64,000 nucleotides of DNA from Timonella senegalensis JC301 (GTDB taxonomy: Bacteria > Actinomycetota > Actinomycetes > Actinomycetales > Cellulomonadaceae): positions 480,943 through 544,942 of the forward strand of contig NZ_HE978643.1 in assembly GCF_000312125.1 (NCBI RefSeq), read 5' to 3'. The notes under the pieces were generated by a model, which was given only the letters and a program-made list of their open reading frames with translations, was not told the DNA's origin and did no database searches. Both the position numbers and the translations under genes were made by a program. Below, piece by piece: positions 19,754-28,333 of this stretch; within the stretch, counting starts at the first letter, position 1, and each line of letters opens with the position of its first letter.

Positions 19754-20400
19754 CGTGCAAACACCACCTTGCGTTCAACGGCTCCGGCAATGAGCCCCGC
19801 GGGAATCGTGATCAGGAGATAGAACGCGGCAACACCGAGGAGGATCGGGATGACCTGGTCTGGATGGTTCAGCGAAAGCCTGCGGCCCGTCGAAGTGAGC
19901 TCAACAACCGTGAAACCGGCTGCAACCGAGGTGTTCTTGGTGAGCGCAATGAGGACGTTGATGATTGGCGGGATAACTGTTCGCACTGCCTGGGGGATGA
20001 TCACAAGGGACAGTGTCTGGCTCGTCCGCAGACCGATGGCACGTGCGGCTTCCGCCTGGCCGATTCCAACGGAGTTGATTCCGGAGCGCACCGCCTCGCA
20101 TATGAAAGCGCTCGTGTAGACGGTGAGCGCAATAATGGCGGGTACCTTGCCTAAGGGAAGAATGATTCCCAGGGTGGGCAGAACAAAAACAAAGAAGACG
20201 AACACGAGCGTGAGAGGTGTGTTGCGAACGGTTTCAACGTAAATGGTTGCAAACCCGCGCAGCGAGGAAAACGGCGCAACACGCATTGCCGCAAGGATAA
20301 TGCCAAGTATCAGGGATAGAACGCCTGAGGTGACGGCCAGAATTAGCGTCATCTGGAAACCGGACAAGAATTTTGGGAGTTCGCTGATCACAGCGTCCAT
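19750..20400 (-). CDS. gluC: Glutamate-type amino-acid ABC transporter permease (GluC-like)
   Basis: 216-residue permease of the HisM family, partner of the adjacent GluD-like permease. About five hydrophobic helices are visible; the ATPase-contact loop is EAVRSGINSVGIGQAEAARAIGL, followed by IIPQAVRTVIPPIINVLIALTKNTS, both typical. It follows the binding-protein gene by 170 bases that contain a strong hairpin, and its last four bases overlap gluD. Substrate assignment is by operon order and family only. Confidence 0.88.
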   Translation of the reverse strand: MDAVISELPKFLSGFQMTLILAVTSGVLSLILGIILAAMRVAPFSSLRGFATIYVETVRNTPLTLVFVFFVFVLPTLGIILPLGKVPAIIALTVYTSAFICEAVRSGINSVGIGQAEAARAIGLRTSQTLSLVIIPQAVRTVIPPIINVLIALTKNTSVAAGFTVVELTSTGRRLSLNHPDQVIPILLGVAAFYLLITIPAGLIAGAVERKVVFAR

Positions 20401-20489
20401 AAGAGTGCCTCCTGGTGCTCAATGGCAGGCAGAGTGGGGCAGTGAGTGTCGTGGAGAGGAAACATCGGGCGCTGATGGGGATGCGGGGT

Positions 20490-20519
20490 GAGGCGGCCGC
20501 ACCATTGCGCGGCCGCCTC
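20490..20519 (-). terminator. Intra-operon hairpin between gluB and gluC
   Basis: 11-base GC-rich arms (GAGGCGGCCGC at 20490-20500, GCGGCCGCCTC at 20509-20519) around an 8-base loop, 52 bases after the binding-protein stop. Position and strength suggest a partial terminator or a stem protecting the upstream mRNA from decay, which would give more binding protein than permease. Confidence 0.6.
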
Positions 20520-20571
20520 GACCCATAGTTTCCATCTGCGGTAGCCAATTGGAGGTGGCTACCTAGTGCCG

Positions 20572-21435
20572 TCAGTACCGGTCGATGGTTGGCGCATCAG
20601 GAACGGGGAGGACCGTTCCCGCGGTAGCTTTCCACGCCTCTTCCCAGCGTCCGTCGGTGAACGCTGCTTCGAGGGTGTCGTTAATGAAGGCACGGAACGC
20701 GTCGTCGCCCTTCTTGAGGCCGATTCCGTATGGTTCCGCAGTGAACTGATCGCCAGCAAGCTTGAACTCGTCCTCGTTTTGAGAAACGTAGCCCGCGAGG
20801 ATCACGTTGTCGGTGGTGACGGCGTCAACCTGCTTGTTACGTAGCGGGTCGAGGCAGTCGGTGTAGGTGTCGAGGGTTACCAGTTCTGCGTCTGGGTAGT
20901 TCTCGAGGATGTTTTTTGCCGGGGTGGATCCGTCAACGGAGCACACCTTCTTACCTGCAAGGTCGTCTGGTCCCTTGATGTCGTTGTTGTCCTTGAGGAC
21001 CATCAGGGATTGACCGGCAACGTAGTACGGTCCTGCAAAGTCGACGACCTTCTTACGGTCGTCATTAATGGTGTAGGTTGCGACGACAATGTCGACCTGG
21101 CCCTGCTCGATGAATGGCTCACGGTTTGCGGAGACCGTCTGGACCCATTCGATGTTGTCAGCTGAAATGCCGAGTTCTCCGGCAATGATCTTTGCGATCT
21201 CCACGTCAAAGCCTTCTGGGTCCCCGCTTGGTGCCTTGAGGCCAAAGAGTGGCTGGTCGAACTTGGTTCCTACGGTGATCTTTCCAGCGTCAGCGAGCTT
21301 GGCCATGGTGCTTCCGGCCTCGAACTTGCTCGCGTCAACGTCCTTGACCTCGGGGTCGTCTCCGCCGCTGGAGCACGCTGCGAGTGCGAGCGTGCTGGCA
21401 ACGATCGCTGAGAGCAGTGTTCGTTTCATGCGCAT
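20572..21435 (-). CDS. gluB: Glutamate-type solute-binding lipoprotein (GluB-like)
   Basis: Extracytoplasmic binding protein of the transporter. 287 residues from ATG 21435, chosen because AAGGAG lies about eight bases upstream; a longer frame to 21510 exists without support. Signal peptide MRMKRTLLSAIVASTLALAAC ends in a lipobox (LAAC), so the mature protein is lipid-anchored. The body is a family 3 binding protein: KITVGTKFDQPLFGLK, GFDVEIAKIIAGELG, VDIVVATYTINDDRKKVVDFAGPYYVAGQSLMV, and VDAVTTDNVILAGY. The spacing to gluA (92 bases) and the hairpin downstream suggest a stoichiometry set at the RNA level. Confidence 0.9.
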   Translation of the reverse strand: MRMKRTLLSAIVASTLALAACSSGGDDPEVKDVDASKFEAGSTMAKLADAGKITVGTKFDQPLFGLKAPSGDPEGFDVEIAKIIAGELGISADNIEWVQTVSANREPFIEQGQVDIVVATYTINDDRKKVVDFAGPYYVAGQSLMVLKDNNDIKGPDDLAGKKVCSVDGSTPAKNILENYPDAELVTLDTYTDCLDPLRNKQVDAVTTDNVILAGYVSQNEDEFKLAGDQFTAEPYGIGLKKGDDAFRAFINDTLEAAFTDGRWEEAWKATAGTVLPVPDAPTIDRY

Positions 21436-21527
21436 GGTGCTTCTCCTTAGTGTTGTTCGTGGTGCTAGTCGGGGCAGCCTTTCGGGTGGGGGTCTGGTGC
21501 AATTGGGCACGAGCGACTGCGGGTTGT

Positions 21528-22298
21528 CTAGTGCTCCAAAATCTTCGCCAAGAAGTCCTTGGCCCGTTCGGACCGCGGATTGGTGAAGAAATCTTCGGGA
21601 GTTGCTTCTTCGACGATTTGTCCGTCCGCCATGAAGACCACGCGATCTCCGGCTTTTCTGGCGAACCCCATTTCGTGAGTAACGACGATCATGGTCATGC
21701 CGCCCTTGGCGAGCGCGATCATGACGTCCAAGACTTCGTTGATCATTTCTGGGTCGAGTGCTGAGGTCGGCTCATCGAAGAGCATGACCTTGGGTTCCAT
21801 GGCTAGCGCACGTGCGATGGCGACGCGCTGTTGTTGCCCTCCCGATAGCTGGGCAGGGAGTTTTGCAGCTTGGTTGGCGACGCCCACGCGCTCGAGCAGT
21901 ACCCGGGCCTTTGCCTGGGCTACCGATACTGGGGTTTTCCTGACCTTGATCAACCCAAGAGTCACGTTGTCGAGGATCGTCTTGTGTGCAAAGAGGTTGA
22001 ACGATTGGAAGACCATACCTACGTCGGCACGAAGGTTGGCTAGCGCCTTGCCTTCGGAGGGAAGTTCTTTCCCGTCGATGTAGATGCTTCCGCTGTCGAT
22101 CGTTTCGAGGCGGTTGATGGTACGGCACAGCGTGGACTTTCCGGAACCGGAAGGTCCGATCACAACAACGACCTCACCTCTGTTGACGGTGAGGTTGATG
22201 TCCTTGAGGACGTGGAGGTCTCCGAAGTGCTTGTTGACCGAGTCGAGCACAACAAGCGGGTCGCGCGTGGCCTCGGTCACCTTTTCGATCTCTGTCAT
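21528..22298 (-). CDS. gluA: Amino-acid ABC transporter ATP-binding protein (GluA-like)
   Basis: 256-residue ATPase that powers the transporter. Walker [11 protein letters not shown]-loop in [11 protein letters not shown], signature LSGGQQQR, Walker [13 protein letters not shown] and the switch His in VVTHEMGFA are all present. The protein is slightly longer than usual at the N-terminus ([14 protein letters not shown]). It is the first gene of the operon; the 135-bp region to miaB, transcribed the other way, must hold both promoters. TTGAAT and TAGATT-like elements are seen on the minus strand there but with poor spacing. Confidence 0.93.
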   Translation of the reverse strand: MTEIEKVTEATRDPLVVLDSVNKHFGDLHVLKDINLTVNRGEVVVVIGPSGSGKSTLCRTINRLETIDSGSIYIDGKELPSEGKALANLRADVGMVFQSFNLFAHKTILDNVTLGLIKVRKTPVSVAQAKARVLLERVGVANQAAKLPAQLSGGQQQRVAIARALAMEPKVMLFDEPTSALDPEMINEVLDVMIALAKGGMTMIVVTHEMGFARKAGDRVVFMADGQIVEEATPEDFFTNPRSERAKDFLAKILEH

Positions 22299-22433
22299 GG
22301 AGCAAATCTAAGTCAAAACTGAGTAATGTGCTATTCAAGGATTGTTACAGTATTGCAACGGTCGGTGCGTGGCGTTGATGCAGGCCTCCTGCGAATTGGG
22401 GTTGCCGAGCCGGGGGACGTATTCTTGGTGACG

Positions 22434-24161
22434 ATGTCTGCTAATCTCCCTTTCCCACACCTGCCCGGCGCAGTGGCCCTTGATGCCCCTGGAATCTCTG
22501 AACTCGCCTTTGACTCCTCTGCTAGCCAGCAGGGTGATCGTCCGACGAGCGCACAGTCCAGTTCGGCCACTTCCGCAACCCGCACGTACGTAGTCAAGAC
22601 GCTCGGCTGCCAAATGAACGTCCACGACTCGGAGCACATGTCGGGAATGCTCGAGCAGGCTGGGTACCGCAAGGCCACGCTCGATGAGGAGGCCCGGAAC
22701 GAGGCCGACGTCATCGTGATCAACACCTGCGCAGTCCGCGAGAACGCGGCAAACAAGCTCTATGGAAACCTCGGTCAGCTCGCCGCAATTAAGCGGAACC
22801 GACCGGGAATGCAGATCGCTGTGGGCGGTTGCCTCGCGCAGAAGGACCGCTCAACCATTGTTGAGCGGGCGCCTTGGGTGGACGTGGTGTTTGGAACGCA
22901 CAACCTTGATGTGCTTCCTACGCTGCTTGAACGTGCCCGCCACAATCAGGAGGCGCAAGTAGAGATTGCGGAGTCGCTCCAGGTCTTCCCCTCGACGCTT
23001 CCTACCAAGCGCGAGTCGGTCTTTGCCGGTTGGGTCTCCATCTCCGTGGGATGCAACAACACCTGCACGTTCTGCATCGTTCCGCACCTGCGCGGCAAGG
23101 AGAGAGACCGCCGCCCAGGACAGATCCTTGCTGAAGTCCAGGCTCTCGTTGACCAGGGCGCTATCGAGGTGACGCTGCTTGGCCAGAACGTCAACAGTTA
23201 CGGTGTTGAGTTTGGGGACCGCGGTGCGTTTGCCAAGCTGCTCCGCGCCTGCGGTGAGATCGAGGGCCTCGAGCGCGTGCGCTTCACGTCCCCTCACCCT
23301 GCTGCGTTTACGGATGACGTCATTGACGCGATGGCCGAGACCCCGAACGTCATGCCTCAGCTCCACATGCCACTCCAGTCCGGTTCGGACAAGATTCTGC
23401 GCGCGATGCGCCGCTCGTACCGCTCGGCCAAGTTCCTTGGGATCCTGGACAAGGTACGCGAGAAGCTGCCAAACGCATCCATCACCACAGACATTATTGT
23501 GGGCTTCCCGGGGGAGACCGAAGAGGACTTCCAAGAGACCCTGAGAGTCGTTGAGGCCTCGCGCTTCAGTTCGGCATTTACGTTCCAGTACTCGCCGCGT
23601 CCTGGCACGCCGGCGGCGGAGTTGGACAACCAGATCCCCAAGGCTGTTGTCCAGGAGCGCTATGAGCGGCTCATGGCGCTCCAGGACAGGGTCTCCGCAA
23701 CCGAGTCAGAGAACCTCGTGGGAACCACGGTGAATGTGCTTGTCACAGAGGGGGCTGGCCGAAAGGACGGCGAGACCCATCGACTGACGGGACGAGCTGA
23801 GGACAACCGCCTCGTGCACCTTGCCGTTCCAGCCCGGGTGGCCGCACTTGTCGCAGCCTCGGACATCACGAGTGCCGCTGATCCGCGCCTAGCGGACGAG
23901 ATGGACAGCGAGCTACCTCGCCCCGGCGACGTGGTTACTGTGACTGTCACCAAGGGCGCCCCGTATCACCTTGTCGCAGACTCGGCTGTGGAGGGTGGAG
24001 CATATTCGGTGCGCAGGACTCGTGCGGGGGATGCGTGGGCTAAGCGGGAGAAGACGCGCCTGGGCATCATTGCGGAGGAGCACTCGCACCAGAATCAACC
24101 GGAGCGTTCGGAGTCCGGCGCAGTCATGTTGGGTCTGCCGTCCCTGCGCGGCAACGCATAA
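22434..24161 (+). CDS. miaB: tRNA-2-methylthio-N6-dimethylallyladenosine synthase MiaB
   Basis: Radical-SAM methylthiotransferase that modifies A37 of tRNA after MiaA. 575 residues from ATG 22434; the frame is open to 22326 but the upstream codons overlap the promoter region. The N-terminal cluster cysteines are in [15 protein letters not shown] and GGCLAQ; the radical-SAM CxxxCxxC is CNNTCTFC; a TRAM domain lies near residues 405-480. The first ~50 residues and the last ~60 are poorly conserved extensions. miaA is nearby, separated by two genes on the minus strand and a LigB-like gene, an order conserved in actinobacteria. Confidence 0.94.
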   Translation: MSANLPFPHLPGAVALDAPGISELAFDSSASQQGDRPTSAQSSSATSATRTYVVKTLGCQMNVHDSEHMSGMLEQAGYRKATLDEEARNEADVIVINTCAVRENAANKLYGNLGQLAAIKRNRPGMQIAVGGCLAQKDRSTIVERAPWVDVVFGTHNLDVLPTLLERARHNQEAQVEIAESLQVFPSTLPTKRESVFAGWVSISVGCNNTCTFCIVPHLRGKERDRRPGQILAEVQALVDQGAIEVTLLGQNVNSYGVEFGDRGAFAKLLRACGEIEGLERVRFTSPHPAAFTDDVIDAMAETPNVMPQLHMPLQSGSDKILRAMRRSYRSAKFLGILDKVREKLPNASITTDIIVGFPGETEEDFQETLRVVEASRFSSAFTFQYSPRPGTPAAELDNQIPKAVVQERYERLMALQDRVSATESENLVGTTVNVLVTEGAGRKDGETHRLTGRAEDNRLVHLAVPARVAALVAASDITSAADPRLADEMDSELPRPGDVVTVTVTKGAPYHLVADSAVEGGAYSVRRTRAGDAWAKREKTRLGIIAEEHSHQNQPERSESGAVMLGLPSLRGNA

Positions 24162-24198
24162 GGGTCCCGGCACCTACAAAACGTGCGGCCTCATTGCT

Positions 24199-24250
24199 GC
24201 ACGTAACCGCAGCCGCACGTAACTGCAGCCGCACGTAACTGCAGCTGCAC
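24199..24250. repeat. Short tandem repeat, 16-bp period, three copies plus a partial
   Basis: GCACGTAACYGCAGCY starts at 24199, 24215 and 24231, with a partial fourth copy (GCACGG) at 24247. It lies between the convergent miaB (+) and a YbjN-like gene (-). CGTGCGGC at 24182-24189 pairs with GCCGCACG at 24213-24220 or 24229-24236, so alternative hairpins can form; the region may serve as terminator. No gene is seen in the 172-bp gap. Confidence 0.7.
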
Positions 24251-24333
24251 GGCCACACATAACTACGCCGCACCCAACGGCGAGTGGCCTCGCGGCCCAC
24301 TCTAGATCGCGTGATCGCGCCGCCAGGGACTTC

Positions 24334-25023
24334 CTAGTCCTGCTCGGCTTCGCCCTGCCAGTCGGGGGAGATACGTGACTCCATGTATTCGTAGAACTGC
24401 ATGGACGTGTCCATGGCGTACCCGAACGCGTACTCAAACTGTGGCTTTGTAGCGCCAGCGGTGAAGTCGAAAGAGACTTCGGCGTGAACCTGGAGGTGGT
24501 GCTGCTCCTCGTCCACAAACACAGCGGACTTTGGCCAGATCTTGTCCCGGTTCCAATCGTTTACCGCGTAGAGCACGCTTGCTCGTGCTGACTCGCTCAG
24601 CTCGCGCTTCCATCGTGATCGTACTTGGAAGCAGCTTTTGCTTTCGCCGAGGAAGATGAACCAGAACGGGTTGCCGTCCCAAATCCCAAAAAGGTTCGAG
24701 TTATCGTCAAGCGTGAACTTGTATTCCTTGGCTGTGAGGAAGTCGGTGACTCGTTCGCGGTCCACAGGAGTTGGGGCGTCCTGGCCAAACTTGGCACTGG
24801 GAGCGGGGGGTGTGGACAGGATTGCCTTCTTCAGGTTGTCCACGAGGCCGATCCCAGGGTTGTCACCCAACACGTTACCGTCCGCAGCCCCAGACTCTGA
24901 ACCCGCCGGTGTGCCCGCCGAAGAATCGGGGGAGGACGGCGTGCCGGTTGAGCGCCACTGGCTGTGGGGATCGCGGGCAGGCGTCTTTTCGGTTCGCTTA
25001 GAGAACCACTTCAGGGGGTTCAT
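24334..25023 (-). CDS. YbjN-domain protein, paralogue 1
   Basis: 229 residues. The first ~75 residues are hydrophilic and low in complexity (Ser/Pro/Gly/Ala), followed by a YbjN-like fold: VTDFLTAKEYKFTLDDNSNLFGIWDGNPFWFIFLG, VRSRWKRELSESARASVLYAVNDWNRDKIWPKSAVF and HAEVSFDFTAGAT. The W-N-x-D/R-K-x-WPK motif is shared with the next gene upstream. YbjN proteins are called sensory-transduction regulators in E. coli annotations; in actinobacteria they usually occur as tandem pairs of unknown role. It starts ATG 25023 within the stop of the upstream gene (ATGA), so the pair is translationally coupled. Confidence 0.82.
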   Translation of the reverse strand: MNPLKWFSKRTEKTPARDPHSQWRSTGTPSSPDSSAGTPAGSESGAADGNVLGDNPGIGLVDNLKKAILSTPPAPSAKFGQDAPTPVDRERVTDFLTAKEYKFTLDDNSNLFGIWDGNPFWFIFLGESKSCFQVRSRWKRELSESARASVLYAVNDWNRDKIWPKSAVFVDEEQHHLQVHAEVSFDFTAGATKPQFEYAFGYAMDTSMQFYEYMESRISPDWQGEAEQD

Positions 25024-25466
25024 GCGGGCTTTCCTAACGGGTCTGGGAAGCGTTCGTCGAGCCGGTCAAAGAAGTGGTCACCCGCGCGGAGTCCGTTCAT
25101 CAGGAACTCGGCGAGTTGTTCAACGGTTGCGCCAAATTCAAAGTCGTGCGATACCTCAGTGAACACTGAGATCACTCCGTCGTCTCGGACGCGGTAGTAG
25201 GCCTTGGGCCAGACCATGTCGAAGTTCCACTTGTTGCAGAAGTCGAGGATCAAACTTGCGCGCTCGATCGTGGCCACGCGGTTCCAGCAGCCACGGACTT
25301 GGATGACTTCGCGCTGGTTCCCAAAGCGCATGAACAGGAATACGCGGTTGCCCACGAGGCAGCCGATCTCGCCTTCGCTGTCCACGAAGTAGCGGATTCC
25401 CTGTGAGGCAAGCGCATCCACGATCAGGTCTCCTGTGACCTGAACGGGCGCGGTGTGCGTGTCCAT
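25020..25466 (-). CDS. YbjN-domain protein, paralogue 2
   Basis: 148 residues from ATG 25466, chosen because GGGAG lies about five bases upstream; the frame extends to 25541 without a better site. It consists of a YbjN-like domain only: LIVDALASQGIRYFVDSEGEIGCLVGNRVFLFMRFG, VRGCWNRVATIERASLILDFCNKWNFDMVWPKAYYRV and FTEVSHDFEFGATVEQLAEFL. It shares the WPK and H/V-EVS-x-DF signatures with its downstream paralogue, indicating an old duplication. First gene of a two-gene operon divergent from the LigB-like gene. Function unknown. Confidence 0.82.
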   Translation of the reverse strand: MDTHTAPVQVTGDLIVDALASQGIRYFVDSEGEIGCLVGNRVFLFMRFGNQREVIQVRGCWNRVATIERASLILDFCNKWNFDMVWPKAYYRVRDDGVISVFTEVSHDFEFGATVEQLAEFLMNGLRAGDHFFDRLDERFPDPLGKPA

Positions 25467-25666
25467 TGTGCTCCCATTCTCTAGTCCGGTGGGTAGCGGA
25501 GGGCGCGCGGTGAAACGCGACAACCGGTACGTGCGGGCCATGTTCGGGTTGTATTCCTAGACTACTCGGCTTTTACCGGTCGCCCGAATTGCGGGCGCGT
25601 TCGCCGTGAACGTGACCGTGGGCGGGTTTAATGGAGGGACCAGTTGGCTACGCAAGGGAGTTCGTC

Positions 25667-26341
25667 GTGGTGGGTGAGAGTGCGAGTCCGTTTCGTGTGG
25701 CGGGTGCTACCGGGGAGTTCCTCATTGTTGATGCCGCGCCAGTGCTCCTGCCTGGAGTGTCCGGCCGGATCGATGGAGCTCGTGCGGATCGCGATGCGCT
25801 CGTGGCCCAGTTTCGTTCGTGGCTCGTAGGCGCGGACTCGCTCGTTGTGATTGCCGAGTCCGGCGGCCTCTCGTTGCGCCGTTCCGGCGCTCGCTTGGCG
25901 GAGCCTGTTTCACTGATTTTCGACGATTGGGTTGCGCAGTCCTTTGCCCCCATTTACGGTGCCCTCGGTGTGTTTGCTGCGCCGGGCGAGCTCACCGCTC
26001 AAGCCCCGACCCAAGACCCGATCGAGGACCAGCCCGAGATACTCGCAGCGAGCCTCCAAACCAGCGTCGGACATGAGGTCGTGCGCTTCCTTGCCTCGCG
26101 CGCTGCTTCCCCCGTCACTGCAGGCATTCCTGTTCAGATCGTCACCATTGCAGGGGAACTCGACGCGGGGGAACGCGAACTACTCTCGGACTTAGCCTCA
26201 TCCGCTGCCCGAGTGCTTATTGCAACGGGCAGGCGGGGAGTAGATGGGGATCTACCCGACTCACTCGCCGGGGACCGACTGGACGCGCAGCGCGAGATTG
26301 ACCACATCGTCGAGAATCAATGCGCGGCCGTGGGCCGCTAA
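25667..26341 (+). CDS. LigB-like (class III extradiol dioxygenase-related) protein of the miaB-miaA interval
   Basis: About 224 residues, unknown function. Actinobacteria carry a protein annotated as class III extradiol dioxygenase subunit B-like between miaB and miaA (Rv2728c in M. tuberculosis); the segments EFLIVDAAPVLLPGVSG, GADSLVVIAESGG and AREIDHIVE-type ending fit that family. Only two histidines are present, both in the C-terminal half, so the iron-binding His pair of true LigB enzymes appears to be missing. GTG 25667 has AAGGGAG upstream; ATG 25631 in the same frame is an alternative without a ribosome-binding site. miaA starts 16 bases downstream, so co-transcription is likely. Confidence 0.72.
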   Translation: MVGESASPFRVAGATGEFLIVDAAPVLLPGVSGRIDGARADRDALVAQFRSWLVGADSLVVIAESGGLSLRRSGARLAEPVSLIFDDWVAQSFAPIYGALGVFAAPGELTAQAPTQDPIEDQPEILAASLQTSVGHEVVRFLASRAASPVTAGIPVQIVTIAGELDAGERELLSDLASSAARVLIATGRRGVDGDLPDSLAGDRLDAQREIDHIVENQCAAVGR

Positions 26342-26356
26342 AGGTAAGTTGTTGCG

Positions 26357-27358
26357 GTGAACATTGTTGCTGTTGTGGGCCCTACGGCCACGGGTAAGTC
26401 GGACCTTGGGGTTGAGCTGGCGCTCGCACTGGGCGGCTCAGCCGCCCAACTATCCGCCACTAGGCCCAACGCTGGCACCCCGGGCGCCCAGATCATCAAC
26501 GCCGATGCGTATCAACTGTACCGGGGCATGGACATCGGCACGGCAAAGGTCACGGACACGGAGCGACGAGGGGTCGTGCACCACCAACTCGACGTGCTCG
26601 ACGTGTCCGAGGACTCATCGGTCGCCGCGTACCAGGCCAGTGCGAGGGCGGATCTTGACGCCATCGCGGCTGCAGGCGACCGGGCCATCGTGGTAGGCGG
26701 ATCAGGGCTGTACGTACGCGCGCTGCTCGACGACATGAACTTCCCAGGCACGGACCCGCAGGTCCGTGCGCGCATTGAGGAGCGGGCTGAACGCCTGGGC
26801 ACCCGCGCGATGTATAACGAACTGAAGGGCGCCGATCCCGCCGCGGCCGAGTCGATTGGAACCTCAAATGTGCGCCGCATGATCCGCGCGCTCGAGGTCA
26901 TTGAGCTGACGGGAGACCTGTACTCTGCGAACCTGCCCAAGCAGGAGTACGTGCGCCCTGCGCTCACAATCGGCCTCGACTACAACCGCGCGGCTCTCGA
27001 CGCGCGCGTGGAGAAGCGCGTGGACATCATGTTTGAACGCGGCCTGTTGGACGAGGTGAAGGGGTTGGCCGAACTCGGCATGGGCCGTACAGCGGCACGC
27101 GCCGTGGGATACGCGGAGGTGCTCGCGCACCTGGCCGGGGACATTTCCCTCGATGAGGCGCGCGAGCAGATCGTGACGAACACGCGCCGACTCACCCGCA
27201 AGCAGATGGGCTGGTTCGGGCGCGACCCACGAATCGTGTGGCTCGATGGCGCGTCCTCAGACGTACTGGGCGCCGCGCTAGAGGCCGTCGAACGCGCTGA
27301 CCATGGGGTGATCACACCGCAGCCCGAGGGGCCCGTGCGGCGTAGTCTGGGCTCATGA
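26357..27358 (+). CDS. miaA: tRNA dimethylallyltransferase MiaA
   Basis: Adds the dimethylallyl group to A37 of tRNAs reading UNN codons, providing the MiaB substrate. 333 residues from GTG 26357. P-loop GPTATGKS at residues 8-15; INADAYQLYRGMDIGTAK, VVHHQLDVLD, VGGSGLYVRALLD and NTRRLTRKQMGWFGRD are family hallmarks. Between the P-loop helix and INADA there are about 18 extra residues (GSAAQLSATRPNAGTPGA) that ordinary MiaA proteins lack; the DNA for it contains a 7-bp hairpin at 26431-26447. The stop overlaps the dapF start (ATGA). Confidence 0.95.
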   Translation: MNIVAVVGPTATGKSDLGVELALALGGSAAQLSATRPNAGTPGAQIINADAYQLYRGMDIGTAKVTDTERRGVVHHQLDVLDVSEDSSVAAYQASARADLDAIAAAGDRAIVVGGSGLYVRALLDDMNFPGTDPQVRARIEERAERLGTRAMYNELKGADPAAAESIGTSNVRRMIRALEVIELTGDLYSANLPKQEYVRPALTIGLDYNRAALDARVEKRVDIMFERGLLDEVKGLAELGMGRTAARAVGYAEVLAHLAGDISLDEAREQIVTNTRRLTRKQMGWFGRDPRIVWLDGASSDVLGAALEAVERADHGVITPQPEGPVRRSLGS

Positions 27359-28323
27359 CTTCCCTCGACTTCACCAAGGGCCACGGCACGCAGAACGACT
27401 TTGTGCTGCTCGACGATTCGGACGGCACCCTGCCCGTTAAACTGAGCGATGACGTGGTGCGGTTCCTCGCGGATCGCCGCGCGGGCCTCGGCGCGGACGG
27501 AGTCATCCGGGTCGTACGCTCCATCGAGGTGGAGGAGGGCCGCCGTGTGCTCGAGTCCGAGCCGGGCGCCACGTGGTTCATGGACTACCGCAACGCGGAC
27601 GGCTCGATCGCGCAGATGTGCGGGAACGGCGTCCGCGTGTTCGCAGCCTACCTGGAGCAACTCGGGCTTGTGACCTTTGTGCCCGGAGTCCGCGTGCCGA
27701 TCGGCACGCGCGCTGGTTTGCGCACAATCGAGAAGATCGGCGAGTGGTTCCGCGTCGGCATGGGCGAGTACTCCTTCCCAGCGCCCGCCGAGCAGGTCGC
27801 CCTGGGGGCAGACTCCTCCGTGGCGATCCGCGGACTTTCCGGTATCGGCGGCAGTGACGCCCGCCCAGCCCTGTCAGTGGACATGGGCAACCCGCACACT
27901 GTGGTCGCGCTCGCCAGTCTGGAGGACCTCGCCGGCATTGACTTCACGGCCCCACCTGCGGTGGAGCCGGTCCCTCCACACGGCACAAATGTTGAGGCAG
28001 TGGTCCCGGGCCCCCAAATTATCGACGATCGTGGTCACCTCACCGGGCATGTCACCATGCGCGTTCACGAGCGCGGGGTGGGGGAGACCCGCTCCTGCGG
28101 AACCGGCGCGTGCGCGGCTGCGCTCGCGGTTCGCCACTGGATGACGCTTGCGGGCGTTGGAGCCGGCGTGGACGATGGGCGCGACGCAGGCGCTTCGTCA
28201 GTGCCCGACGCGTGGCTCGTGGACGTCCCGGGTGGAACGGTCAAGGTCGAGGTCGAGGGGCGGAACGTCTACCTGTCTGGCCCCGCCGTGCTCGTGGCCG
28301 CGGGGCAGGTCGAACTACCGTAG
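27355..28323 (+). CDS. dapF: Diaminopimelate epimerase
   Basis: Converts LL-DAP to meso-DAP, the precursor of lysine. 322 residues, a little longer than E. coli DapF (274) owing to small insertions (VRSIEVEEGRRVLESEPG and AGVGAGVDDGRDAGASSVPD). The two catalytic cysteines are seen in MCGNGVRVFA and TRSCGTGACAAA. FTKGHGTQNDFVLLDD is the usual N-terminus. ATG 27355 overlaps the miaA stop by four bases, so they are coupled. Since MurE here does not look like a meso-DAP ligase, this enzyme probably serves lysine synthesis. Confidence 0.95.
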   Translation: MTSLDFTKGHGTQNDFVLLDDSDGTLPVKLSDDVVRFLADRRAGLGADGVIRVVRSIEVEEGRRVLESEPGATWFMDYRNADGSIAQMCGNGVRVFAAYLEQLGLVTFVPGVRVPIGTRAGLRTIEKIGEWFRVGMGEYSFPAPAEQVALGADSSVAIRGLSGIGGSDARPALSVDMGNPHTVVALASLEDLAGIDFTAPPAVEPVPPHGTNVEAVVPGPQIIDDRGHLTGHVTMRVHERGVGETRSCGTGACAAALAVRHWMTLAGVGAGVDDGRDAGASSVPDAWLVDVPGGTVKVEVEGRNVYLSGPAVLVAAGQVELP

Positions 28324-28333
28324 CGCAGTAAGC

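Noticed and set aside
24199-24250. CRISPR-like array
   Set aside because: Repeat units of 16 bp are directly contiguous without spacers, and no cas gene is present.
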